Positions 42,466-54,700 of a stretch of DNA of 64,000 nucleotides are shown piece by piece. Under the pieces are notes generated by a model that had not been told where the DNA came from, searched no databases, and was given only the letters and a program-made list of their open reading frames with translations. Every line of letters begins with the position of its first letter. Within the stretch, counting starts at the first letter, position 1. Location: NCBI GenBank assembly GCA_947623455.1, contig OX392542.1, positions 14,701,625 through 14,765,624 of the forward strand. The letters are read 5' to 3'. The DNA is from Mimachlamys varia (Eukaryota; Mollusca; Bivalvia; Pectinida; Pectinidae). The translations under genes were made by a program, and so were the position numbers.

Positions 42466-43599
42466 ACTTCACATGACTGTCATTTGACAATAAAAAATGA
42501 AAGCAGCTCATCGAAAGCAAAACATATTAAGTACTTTCGCACTGTCAGTTAAAAACCAGCTGGAACAATCACAATCAATAAGAATATATTTCTGTCTACT
42601 TCTATTTGTAGAAAATACTACACCAACAATATAAAATATCCCAAAAACAAAACCTACAGTTATAGATTTTTACCAGCTGATAATAAATAAGGCGTTATAA
42701 AACCATCAGAGACAGTGACCAACTTTTAAAGCATTTCTCCCTTTTCCAAATTTTGCTATTTTCCATGACTCGACAAATGGAAACAAAACTTATAAATTCG
42801 TTTTATCACATACATATATTACAAATGTTTATAAGGATGTCAGAATGTAAGAGCAAAGTGCTTTTCAGAAAGATTACTATTACTATTAGTATCTTTAGAC
42901 ACTTAATATATAATTATACAGTATAACACAAATATTATCAACACATAAGACAAACTGATTTAAAACTTAAATGATAAATGTCCGATTCCGTTTAAAATAA
43001 GATAGATGCCACGAAACACATTTCACTACAAAATTCTTCTTTTCAAACCATTAGACAAAGAAATATTATGCTTTACAAGTAAATGTTTGTTGGTGTCTTA
43101 CTAAATACAAATAGTACAAAAATGAAATCATATCAATACATTCCTATTCATTTCGAATCCCAGTCCAGATTGTAATGCTTATCAGGGCACCACATTTTCC
43201 TCGTTGTAACATACAAACAGAACGATACATACAATGATCTTAACACATTCCTTTAGACTGCAAGTGTGTTTATGCTTAGCGAGGCCGGAGATGCACATTG
43301 TATAAAGCTTTATGCGCCTCTGTCATGACATTGCGATTTTCTAATTTGACACACAGGACAGATTCACTTTCAAGTAAAAGCGTGTCAGGGTTAACCTGGC
43401 CTTTTCGTGTAAACCACGCTATAGTACCTGATATTTAATAGACTATCACATAGAGTAAGCTTCGTGGCATGAACTTCACATCCTTGGAGTAGTATATGCC
43501 AAGTCTGTTATCATGTTGGATTTCGATTTTTTGGTGTAGATATAATGCTAGCTTAAGCTGATTTGATTTTGTACGAATTCCAATGCATTCATATAAAAA

Positions 43600-43990
43600 T
43601 TAAATACCCAATATACGTAACTTTTGACAAAAATCTAAGCAAAAATCAAGCCTAATAACTCATATTTATAGATTTTGTTAAGATTAACTGATATCGGCAA
43701 TATCCAAGTTGAATTCTTATTTGGGTATCGGTACAGCAGCTGTTGAAACGCGGTATTTGTAAACATGCATCAATTTTGAACTGTCGTCTAAATTCGATTT
43801 CTTGTCTTAGTGTTTCACATCTAAATTATTCTGGATTCTTAGGAATATTCTGTCAAGAGTTTCTTGGTAGTTACCGCTCAGGTTTACTTCGTTTTAGCCT
43901 TATTTTTGCATGGTTATCAACTGCATTATTTTTTCCAGAATTTTCATTATCACGAAAACATCTATGACGTTACGTATAATTGGCCTGTCA
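43600..43990 (-). mobile_element. 390-bp MITE family, copy 5
   Basis: It lies inverted relative to copy 2, with ATACCCAATATACGTAAC at one end and GTTACGTATAATTGGCC at the other. The interior shows CAAGAGTTTCTTGGTAGTTAC and GGTTTACTTCG on the plus strand. It is the only intergenic copy. Confidence 0.85.
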
Positions 43991-46014
43991 TAAACGAGTT
44001 TAATAAATTCATTATTACATAACAATCAAATCAAGTATTATATTGATTACGCTTCGATAGAAACTAAACAAACAAAACGACAGGAAGACAAGCTTGAGTT
44101 AACATACATTTCTTAACTTAAAAGATTATTATTATTATCATTGCTTAAGGATCCTTCAACACAGCCTATCCTACATCTATGGGACATGGACAAATCTTAT
44201 GGTTAAAGATGACGTAACACACACATATGTTGCACCTTTTAAATTGAGTAATAGATACAGTATGCCGAAAAAAATGAATTAAACTGCATCATCCAGCTGT
44301 TTCGTCATCCTATGACTCTTCAGTTATGCTAGGGGCCAAAAGGAGGGAATCCAAAATTTCTAAATTAATGTAGAAGCTGAACACAGAGGCAGCAATAAAA
44401 ATATACCCATATCTGTATTACAATGCATAAAATGTAGAAAGTGTTACATAAGCATATTAACTGTATTACATGCAAACTACATAATTAAATGTTACATTCA
44501 ATAGTATATGACATGTGTTATATTGTAAGAGTTATTTCTATCACAATAAACAGAAATCAGAAGCAGATTTTTTTCGCAACATATGAATTTATTGACTAGA
44601 TTTAATTAGATATTTCCTTATATGGTTTTCGGATGGCATCAATTAGATAACATTAGCTTCTTGCTAGGTGAGCTAAAAAATGAATCTCCAGTTTTTGTTC
44701 TAATTTCACTCAGGCTCTGGGAACCACATCACGACTTATTACAGATATAAATTAAATGCTACGACTCTCTAGGAAAGAAAATGCATTAAAAAGTGTGGTT
44801 CACATTTTACGAGGGTACATACAGTTAAACCACACCAAGAAAACTGTTGCCATTCGTCTGCTCCATCGGGAACTACTCGGCAGTGAAACGAACGTAAAAC
44901 CATTAAAACAAACTGCTGGAATTAAATTAACGTCTCTGGGCATGATGTACCATACCAATCAGAGCACAGCTTCATCAATTTAAGTAAATCGATTAACATG
45001 GCTATTTGTTATATAACACGAGTTGTTCGGTACTGAAAACGTTTAGGCTTACATTATTACAATCCTTTCTCCGTTTTCATTCGAGAGCTTGATTAACTGA
45101 AAAAACATACTTTTTATATTGGTCCATAAAATATGCAACGAAAATAATGGACAAAATAAAAAGGCTTTTCCTTTCCTTTCATTAGACTGTTCCCTTTGGT
45201 CCATCATGCAAATGTCAATTTTAAACTATTATGCCAGAAAAAGGACCATGACATATATCTACATGTATGCACATATAAATAGAGGTTAGACAATGAGTGG
45301 TCGCTGAACATGGTATTTATTTCACTCAAGGTTTATTTTTCAAAAGTTACAAAGGACAGGAACTTTTAAATAGCTTTCTACCTTAATTTCAGCCGAAAAC
45401 ACCAGTATTTCATTGAATTAAATACAAATGATTAGCATACAATATGGGCGTAAACATATTGGTTGGTATTTTTCAGAATGAGCATGTGACGTTCACCATG
45501 TCAGCCAATCAAAATGCGTTTAGAGTTTATTCCACATATGGTATATACAGAATGTTATTCAACAGTTGTTATGATTATTTGATACCCTTAGAGTTGAATA
45601 ACACCCATCTATTGTGGTAGAAATTGTATTGATGAAACATTCAGGGAGTGCCATTGATCACATTAAATCAAATAGTTCCGCACCTTACTTTGCTAAACAT
45701 ACTAAACATTGGAGTTATAAATAATGAAAATACCAAATTTTAACATCCGTCAAGGGGACCATAGTCTGAATATTTGATCAATAAAGCTGTAATACATGTG
45801 ATTGTTAATAGACTAAAATCGGAGGTAAACAACAAGCCTGAGAGAGGCAATCAAAGGTGAGAAGTAAGGTTGTATAAATGAGGTAAAACTGGTTTAACAA
45901 AAAATTTGTTTCAATGAGGTAAAAGTGGTTTAACCAGATCATTTATAATCATGAGATTTCGGTGGTGGAATACTCCCCAAAACAGATTTTTAAACACATT
46001 CACTTATATTTATA

Positions 46015-46197
46015 TAGTAAAACCCCACTTACTCAAACACAGTTTACTCCAATAACCTTCATTTGTCCAACAGTTTGTTTGGTCCGACCAAGTTTGTACA
46101 TATCCAACCAACTTAGGATAAGTCAAATACCATGTATTCCTCTAAATATTGATCAGGTCCACATAATTGCAAGTTCTAGTAAGTGGGGTTTTACTGT
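46015..46197. mobile_element. pogo/Tigger-like non-autonomous fragment
   Basis: TAGTAAAACCCCACTTACT at the left is the inverse of AGTAAGTGGGGTTTTACTGT at the right. Ends of the CAGTAAAACCCC type and a TA target are typical of pogo-like elements. The interior (about 145 bases) has no coding capacity. Confidence 0.75.
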
Positions 46198-47099
46198 GAC
46201 AGTATCTTTGATATTTGTTTTGATTAACTTCAATTGAACACTTATATGGCATTTAATCACTATGGGTGAGGTAGTATATTTCCCCAAAAGTAATATGTTT
46301 GACCTTTGACCTTAATTTGACTGTCAAGGTGACCTAATAATTCTACCAGTACACTTTTTTTATCCCTGTGTCTGATATTTTCACACTTCAAGCTTCATTA
46401 AAATATAATTTAACACATTCACCCCTGAGTAAGCATTTAAACTCTTCCTCTACACAGGTTGGAATAGTTCATTGTAAAAATTTAAGGGTGAATGTACTGA
46501 AAAGTTAAGTTTTCAGTTGACCTTTGACTCTGAGTTTGAGTACAGTGTTGCGATCATATAACAAATATATGCATAAGTTATAAGGGGAAACAACACTGGT
46601 GGTTATATCATAAAAGATTTGGAGAATTATTAACATCAATGACCATTTTCATGAAACCTTTCTCATGCTCAAGTATGACTCCTGTGCTCATTCTGACTTT
46701 CTTGTAACTTAAGTTAACTTACATCACAATGTCAGTTTTAAACATTGAAGACAATATTTGGCATTGACAAAAGAAATTGGACTTGAACACAGAATGTGAT
46801 GGCGAACATGAATCAATTACATGAATATGAGCCTTAGTTTTGATTATCTGTGGACATGTGTTCTTATAAAGATATAAATTTACTAGTGTTCTGCAGAAAG
46901 CATACACACACTACTTACACAATATCTCTCAGTAGTTGTCACACACTAAAAAAATAATGGCCCGGTGGCTTAACGTGTCAGAAAAGGCCAACACAATATC
47001 ACTCTGTATTAGTGGGGAGGGGTCCATATACAACAGCCTAATTCTAAAGATTCATACATTTGAATTATGGAAAAATTAGTTGAGCTCATGATCAGAAAG

Positions 47100-47505
47100 A
47101 CAAATGGTAAACAAGAGGCCCTGTGGCCTGTATCACTCACCTGGATATTTGTGCAATCATGGAAAAATGCTCTCTGAAATTCGCGGAAGCTCTGTAGTAC
47201 TTCAGTACCTACTGGCCAAGTATCAGTACTTTACGCCTTCAGAATATTTTAAAAGGTTTTTACATATTTTACCCATCTTCAAAAGTAGGTCAAAGTCCTT
47301 TGCTTGAGGAGACTTTATAGTTTTAAGACTTTTCCCATGTACCTACTAGCGAAATATCCCTACCCTGGGCATTTTAGCTATTGAGAACAAATTGTTTAAA
47401 GTTGATGCCAGAAGAGAGCCGATGGACCACAGATGGATAGACAGACAATAGATGCTGTACCAAGGCATAAGCTCACCTGGCCCCTTAGCCCCTTGAACTA
47501 AAAAG
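47100..47505 (+). repeat. dispersed repeat (AAGAGGCCC .. AGCTCACCTGGCCCC)
   Basis: Starts AACAAGAGGCCCTGTGGCC with CACTCACCTGG and ends GGCATAAGCTCACCTGGCCCC. This beginning and end recall a repeat I associate with bivalve genomes. The short open frame inside carries no domain. Confidence 0.5.
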
Positions 47506-48204
47506 GATTGTCAATAAAAAGTTTAACTTCACTGGGTCATTTACATCTTATACAATGTATCTATTCACCCCATGGTCCTTACGCATATATGTCATGTTTT
47601 CACATTGGCAAGAGTTAGGAATCTATGACTTGTTTCCTAGACGTAAAAATATTAGTCTCAGGTATTGTGCATTGCATAATAAAGAGTTGAAACTTTGTGT
47701 CTGAATAATAATATAGAGTTTTGCATCAAGCAGGCTCTCACATACAGTTAACACATATAACATACCCAAGGTCATAAATCAAATCAGACATTTATACGAA
47801 CAACCTTCACCAATCATATGTATGTAGTTCTTTTGATAAAATAGAATGTGACATATAATTATATAATTGAATGTTATCCAGTACATATATTGGTACAGGT
47901 AAATGTTTTGGTCTTTTTTTTTAGTTGCCTCATCTTTTAGCCCTTGAATGAATAAAAACATCAGACAATGTAGCTTACAATATAGACTATAAGAGCTTCC
48001 TGGTCCCACACACTCTAATTTAGTATGTATCGTGAAAAACTCTATAACTCTTTGTAATTAAGTCATTTGATTGGTTGCTGGTATAAAAACCCTGTCCAAT
48101 CACTAGGACGATACCTTTAAAGTAACAAAAGCTGCACCTAACTTTAAAACCTGTGGATTTACCTTACAGTGAAAGATGATTTCTTTGATCTGTGATTCCT
48201 TTAA

Positions 48205-48291
48205 CTCATTCTCCCCTGAAATATCATAATGAACTATTCCAAACTTTAAATTGGAAGGGTTCAAATACGTCTATAGGGGTGAATGAATTAA
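48205..48291. repeat. small hairpin repeat
   Basis: CTCATTCTCCCCTGA and ATAGGGGTGAATGAATT form diverged inverted ends around TGAACTATTCCAA. A related pair is visible at about 46415-46495 (ACACATTCACCCCTGA to GGGTGAATGTA). Confidence 0.6.
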
Positions 48292-48668
48292 TCTTTCATT
48301 AAAAAAACAACTAGTCTACTTTTATCATTCTCGGAGTGTCACAAATTACCAGTGTTTGATTGATTGTTTAGGGGGAGGCATATAACAAGAGTGTAGAGAA
48401 ATTAGGTATATCAAGTGCAGGCCCTTGGATTTCATACATGATAATACTATATATTTATATTATATCAAAATATCTGTTGGTTTTTACATTATTAGCCATG
48501 TAAAATTCATAGCACCACGAATTACGCTTTGGACATTCTAAAATCATCAAGAAATCATGATGTAAACAGAGAACTGTGTTCACATATCACTCCAACTCTT
48601 TCAAGGCAATCTTTAAAACGTGGATAAAATATAACACAATCATATTATGGCTACTATCTATCACTTCA

Positions 48669-48767
48669 TCATGCATACTTTACTTTTTTATTTTTTAGGG
48701 TGCAATTATTCTCCGTTGATTGATGTTTCATTGATGGTCGTGGAAATTCGGCAGCTCTTTCAATAAA
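48669..48767 (-). CDS. PIGA: PIGA coding exon 12 (C-terminus)
   Basis: The acceptor TTTGTTGTTGTAG precedes [14 protein letters not shown].. and a stop (TGA, 48671-48669). The start aligns with the conserved IIDVAIDATGPR segment after the membrane helix of vertebrate PIGA. If this exon were skipped, exon 11 would read through into the intron and stop after 12 more codons at 50418. Confidence 0.75.
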   Translation of the reverse strand, partial: FIERAAEFPRPSMKHQSTENNCTLKNKKVKYA

Positions 48768-51700
48768 CTACAACAACAAATATCGAAGTGAATCTAAAAC
48801 CCAAAGACAAATTCTATCTTTTGCAAAATAATTACCAGTATACAGATGGTATTTACAATAGGGTAGGTAACTTAAATTTATATGTGTCAAAATGAATGAC
48901 AGTAAAAAGCCTTTAATTTCATATATAAATATTTACATTTGCTCTGCATTTTCCCATTGACACAATGCTAAGAGGCAGTTGCTGCCATACGCCTATAACA
49001 CCCAGTGCCTCAGAAAATAACAACATTTGCGTATGTGACATCATCAATCTCTGTTGTGACGTCATCACTTTCATTGTTGTCTTCTTGATTTGCCGTTCAA
49101 AATTGGTTCAAATTAACTTCCGGTAAAAAAGACCCAAACATTCTATCAAAATGTAAATGTAAGTAATGAACATTTTAGCAAACAATGTTACAGTCCCATA
49201 ACACACAATGTTGTTTGCTGACAAACTTATAAAACCTGTTACCCTACTGGGCTTTATCAAGTTTGTCATCAATCATAATGTGTGCTATAGGACTGTAACA
49301 ACATTTGCTAAAACATTCTTTGCTTAAATGTATTTTAAAATTATTAATAGTGTATGCATATAAAACCACATTTTGACATCTTCAAGGTCAAATGGATTAT
49401 ATCTCTGTAGGGTGATCGTCTGAACAGTACAATTGCTGTGGTCAGATGAGTACAGAGTATATCAAAGTGGGAGCTACTTTATATGGATATCCTGACAGTA
49501 AAAATTGGTCACTCTTAATCATGATTACAGTGGAGTCTCCTTAATATCACCCTGTTAATATCACATTCCTCTTTATATCATGTTTTCCCCTGCAAGCACC
49601 ATTTTTCTCTCTATATAATCTATGTAATTTTATTTGGTAAATATCATGTATTTTGAGGTGAATTCCTCTTAAAGGCCCAATATACGTAACTTCGGGGAAA
49701 TTTTCGTCATTCTGAAAAATTCCGGAAAAAAATACAGTTGATAACCATGCAAAAATAAGCCTAAAATGAAGCAAACCTGAGCGGTAACTAACAAGAAACT
49801 CTTGACAAAAAAATCCAAAGAATTGAAAATTATTCAGGTGGGGCCCACTTCAACAACAAACCGAAGGTAGAAGATGGTTTGAAATGGACGCGTGTTTACA
49901 AATAGCCTGTTTCAACTGCTGCTGTACCGATAACCGCGAAAGAATTCATCTTGAATATTGCTGATATCAGTTAATCTTAACTAAATCTATAAATATAATA
50001 AGTTTATTAGACTTGATTTTCGCTTCAAGTTTTACCGAAAGTTACGTATATAAAATTATGTCATTTCCATTGATTTCAGATACAACTTGTACAAAATATT
50101 TCAAAGAAAATGAAAAATAACCCCAAAATGATTTTTAATTTAACAAATGTTATCTATATATTGAAACATCTTCATATGTACATTGAATAGCTTGCTTTTA
50201 GTTATGGAGACTGGAAATGCACTAGATGTAGTGGAAAAAACTTGTTTCTCTTAATATCACATTCCTGTTAATATCATGTTTTTGTCTGACAACTGCAACA
50301 TGATATAAAAAGGAGTGCACTGTACCAGCAAAATGTATCACACAGCACTTCCTGTTTGTGAGGAGAAAATCTTAATGACAAAAACTACTTCAATTTTTTT
50401 CAGTGGTCCTTAGCTTGTTAATTAGTACTTATAATAGATCCCTGAACATTTCTTACCTTAGCTGGCTGTAAAACTCCCAAGATAAACAGAATGAAGATAT
50501 TGAGTACAGCAGCGATGACAAACAGCTTTCCTGCTAGAGGCCCACACTGGTAGTAACTGTAAAGTTTAACATGGTGTACAGTTAACTAGACAATTAAGTT
50601 TGTATTCCAATTCCTTTGTGATGTAACATGTCATTTAATAGAACAACAAAAGTAATCAGTGACAGTAAAATCCCGATACGCTACTGTAAATGTAGTTAAG
50701 AGTATTGTCAGTTTTTGGTACATTAGCGCAATGATAAATTTGCCCAATCACTGTAATTACTATACAGTGTACCCTCGACCTATCGCCACCCGAATCTACC
50801 ACAACCCTCACATACCGCCACCTAAACCTCTAGAACGGATTTCGCTCCTATATAATTCCCTCGTTAAGTTTGCCACCCTCGCATATCGCCATCCGTCACA
50901 CCCTTTAAAATACAAAAAAATGGCATGCGGCAAATGCAGATCAATAACTATTTTCAGATATAAATTTGTGCCAATATAGATTTATATGACGATATAATAC
51001 TAAGCTTGTTTTTAATAAATGCAATTTAATTCTTGGTAATAATTTTCATAATTCGATACTATCGCCACCATCATTATACCGCCATAATTGCTGTGGACGA
51101 AAGGTGGCGGTATAACGAGGGTACACTGTATAAGAAGCATTTAAAAACTCCAATTAGCGCAATCATATTTTAGCGCAATACTTTCAGCGCAAAAAGTGCT
51201 AAAATAAGATCACTGCAAAAATATGTACGTTAACAGAATATCCGAAAATTTTCATTTGCATATGAAGCCTGGATGGCAATTTTATAAACATCAATGACTC
51301 GACTGACCTCAAAATGTCTTTAAAACTGATTATTCAAGACAACAAGAATAATAATTTGTCCCCAAAATGCAATTTCATTTTGCCTCACTTTGAATATCCC
51401 TTATCACAAATCCACAGCAGGGAGACCCAGAGCCAGAAATAAGATGGGGTAACAAATAATACAGTCCCAAATACCTGTTATAAAAGAGTGATTTCAGTCG
51501 AGACTTTCTATGTTCTACTTATCTCACCAAAATGTTTATAGAGTAATGGTATGGCTGCCATAAATTATCTTCAATCATCAACAGATATAAAATGCAATAC
51601 ATTATTCTCACATCATTCACAGAGTTGTCTCCCCTTAAACCATTCTACTTTTCTGTCATCCTCATAAGGGCATCCTCAATATCCAGGGGTTATGATCCCC

Positions 51701-54700
51701 TACGCTCTCTACACTCCTAAAAAAATGTCATGGCAAAACTGAGGGCACGCTCTGGTAAAAATAACATGACCAGTCTTCTTGCCTCATCAACAAAGTGGCA
51801 CACACGGAGCCTTCAGTTTTGCCATGACCATTTAATGTAGTGTAACCATGATGTATATTGATAGCATCATCATTTTCATCAATGCACATTTCATGGGACA
51901 TTGCTGATAGAGAGATGTAAACAGCTAACAGTATCTTTTCATTTCTTATTCAAACATTGGACTGTTCTGTTAACAGGGATATCTCAACTCTGATATAAGA
52001 GGTTTTGGTCAGCACTCGGAAAGCGTTGTGCTGACCAGCCAAACTTTTACACTCTGGTGGAGATATCCATATCAACGGAACAGACCCATGTATGATTAAA
52101 TTATTCTTACCTTTTGATTCTAGTGGATGTTTTTCGTTGTTCTTGTAAAATAACCATATCATATACTCTCTCTGTCCGCATGGCAACATTTCTCCAGGTA
52201 TATAGTGACATGATTCTTTTGTGAGCTTCAAAAGGCGGTACTTCTCTCCCTTGACGACGATCTTCGATTGCGCGCTCCACAGATTCAAGTAAACCTAAGA
52301 TAAATACATTTGTATGTATCAATCAACACCTATAAATAGGAACTGGAGGATAAATTTTAACCATTTCATCATTGCAGATCATAATGGATTCTTCCATATG
52401 AAAGTATGGCTCAGTCTATTTAGGTTACCTTGGAGTGACAGAGTTTAATTCTATGAAATCCCAATTGCCAGTGAACTAGAACTGCATGTACTTTGAAAAA
52501 TGTGTTCCTTATGATTTTTTTTTTTTTTTATATTTCAAAAAAATAAACTTATTTATGTTTCAAGAGAACAGTTTGTTTCAGAATCTATGTATAAGGTGAG
52601 TACACTCACTTGATACTGTGGGTTCAGCCATGTAGATAAGATCGGGCGGCAACACTTCTGGGACTCCTCCAACTCTCGTACTGACAACTTGTAATCTGAC
52701 ATTTAATAAATTAGGCCATATTTCACAAGTGTATTATAATATACTTTTTGTTCAGAAAAAAATGAAAAAATGTAAGATTCTTCTGTTTCATCCTCTTCCT
52801 ACATAACCTAGATATCTTATACCATTCATCTTGATATCAACACAGGTTGAACTATTGTTCAATTGGTGTTCAGAGAAGTAAAATTATAACAAAGACAACT
52901 AACTTTAATACAAAATATGTATACTGTAAATGTTCATAACTTAGCAGATCTCATTTTAGCGATTTTCACGCTGTACACAGCCGTATACTTACCCACAACA
53001 GGCGGCCTCTACTATGGCAATACAAAAGGCTTCTGTTAACGAGGTATTTACCAAGATGTCTCCCTGAACCAGCACCTGAACACAACCAAAAATGGTCTGA
53101 TATTATTCCTTCTTTCATGTTCCACAAACTTATAAAATATCAGGTCGTTATTCTGGAAAAAAGATGTTTTGAGATTAAAAATTCTTGACTCTTTCAAAAG
53201 GAAAAAAAATGTCTGAAAGACATGAATGGCCCTAACAGCTGTGTAAAATTAAGTTGAATGTTTGTCCATATTCCACCAACAGTAACTGTGACTTTGATAC
53301 GTTTCACTAAGAAACGTATCTTTGTTTACCAATAAATAATCTAGAACTGATCATGAGGGTATTGGATCATAATCCTTGGTAAGCAAAGATACAAAAAGAA
53401 TGGTACTGCATGGATTGTAATGGTTACAATCGGTGTGACTATTCAAGTGCAGTCCCAGGCTAAAATGACCAGTTATGGCTTCCTGTGAGGTGGAGGGAGA
53501 AGCCTTCATGAATGTGTGAGACTTGTAGCTCACGTGGCGTGAGGATTGTTTCAGTCTGAGCAAGGACATTTCAGAGTGAGTTTTGTCTCATTCTGTGTTG
53601 ACAATTCTTGTACACCTTGGTAAGCGTGGATGTGAAGAGGAAAGTCAAGATAATAGAAACAGTGACTTGGGCATTGACCTTCAGACCCCAAATTATAAAA
53701 CTCATCCAATGTATTCTAATAATGTCTGACCTATACACAAACATAGATGAAAATCTGTTATAAGAAGTATAGCGAGAAAACAGAATGGCATGGATATCAG
53801 TACTTACCATATTATGCCCCCTCCTTCAATTTTGATTTGTGTCGAAATAGAAAATAAAATATTATTTTGATAAATAACTACAATGATGGAGGCATAAAAA
53901 ATCCACAAGTTTTTGATACCCTGATCAAATAGTTTCCCTGTAGGAATTTAACAACTTCCCTTTATTAGTTGCTTTAATTTTATTTTTGGATCAGCTGACT
54001 ACAGGCTATCAGGTAACTTATTTGGTACATTGTACAAGTACACAACTCAAGTTATGTGATTCTATAATATTAAAGGCCCAATATACGTAACATCAGGAAT
54101 TTTTTCGTGATTCTGAAAAATTCTGACAAAAATTCCAGTTAATAACCATGCAAAAATAAGCCTAAAACGAAGTAAACAGTAAACCTGAGCGGTAACTAAC
54201 AAGAAACTGTTGACAGAAAAATCCAAAGAACTGAAAATAATTCAGGTGTGGCCCACTTCAACAACAAACCGAAGTTAGAAGACGGTTCAAAATGGACGTG
54301 TGTTTATAAATACCGAGTTTCAACTTCTGCTGTACTGGTAATCGCGTAAGAATTCATATTGAATATTGCTGATATCAGCTAATCTTAGCTAAATCTATAA
54401 ATATAACAAGTTATTAGGCATGATTTTCGCTTCAAGTTCTGCCGAAAGTTACGTATATTGGGCCTTTAAAAGAATCTTATTCAGGGGAACCTAGGGTGAG
54501 ATAAGAAAATCTCACACACCGGTAAAAGTGCAGATATTCCTGTCCAGGGTAAGAGAAAATCATATCTCATTCTATAATATAAATATACAATGTAGGTAAT
54601 GATGATATGAACGGCCTTACCTCTCTGACCCGCGTATGTTCCAGTGTTCCCAGTAAAGTCACGCGATCGAGAAGCTCATATTGTTCCCTCACCTCCTCTA

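Larger units (their letters stand above)
40101..48668. other. gene-poor interval between the two converging genes
   Basis: No exon is supported on either strand. Small open frames at 40515-40965 and 44756-44983 lack domains and splice structure. The interval is mostly non-autonomous repeats: hairpin elements at 40901, 42069, 42326 and 48205, a MITE copy at 43600, a pogo-like fragment at 46015 and a dispersed repeat at 47100. Confidence 0.6.

Noticed and set aside
44756..44983. 75-codon open frame, basic peptide
   Set aside because: No domain, no splice sites and no neighbouring exon; chance length in this interval.
51950..52288. 112-codon minus-strand open frame
   Set aside because: It overlaps PIGA exon 10 in a different frame; the PIGA frame carries the conserved YTWRNVA block.
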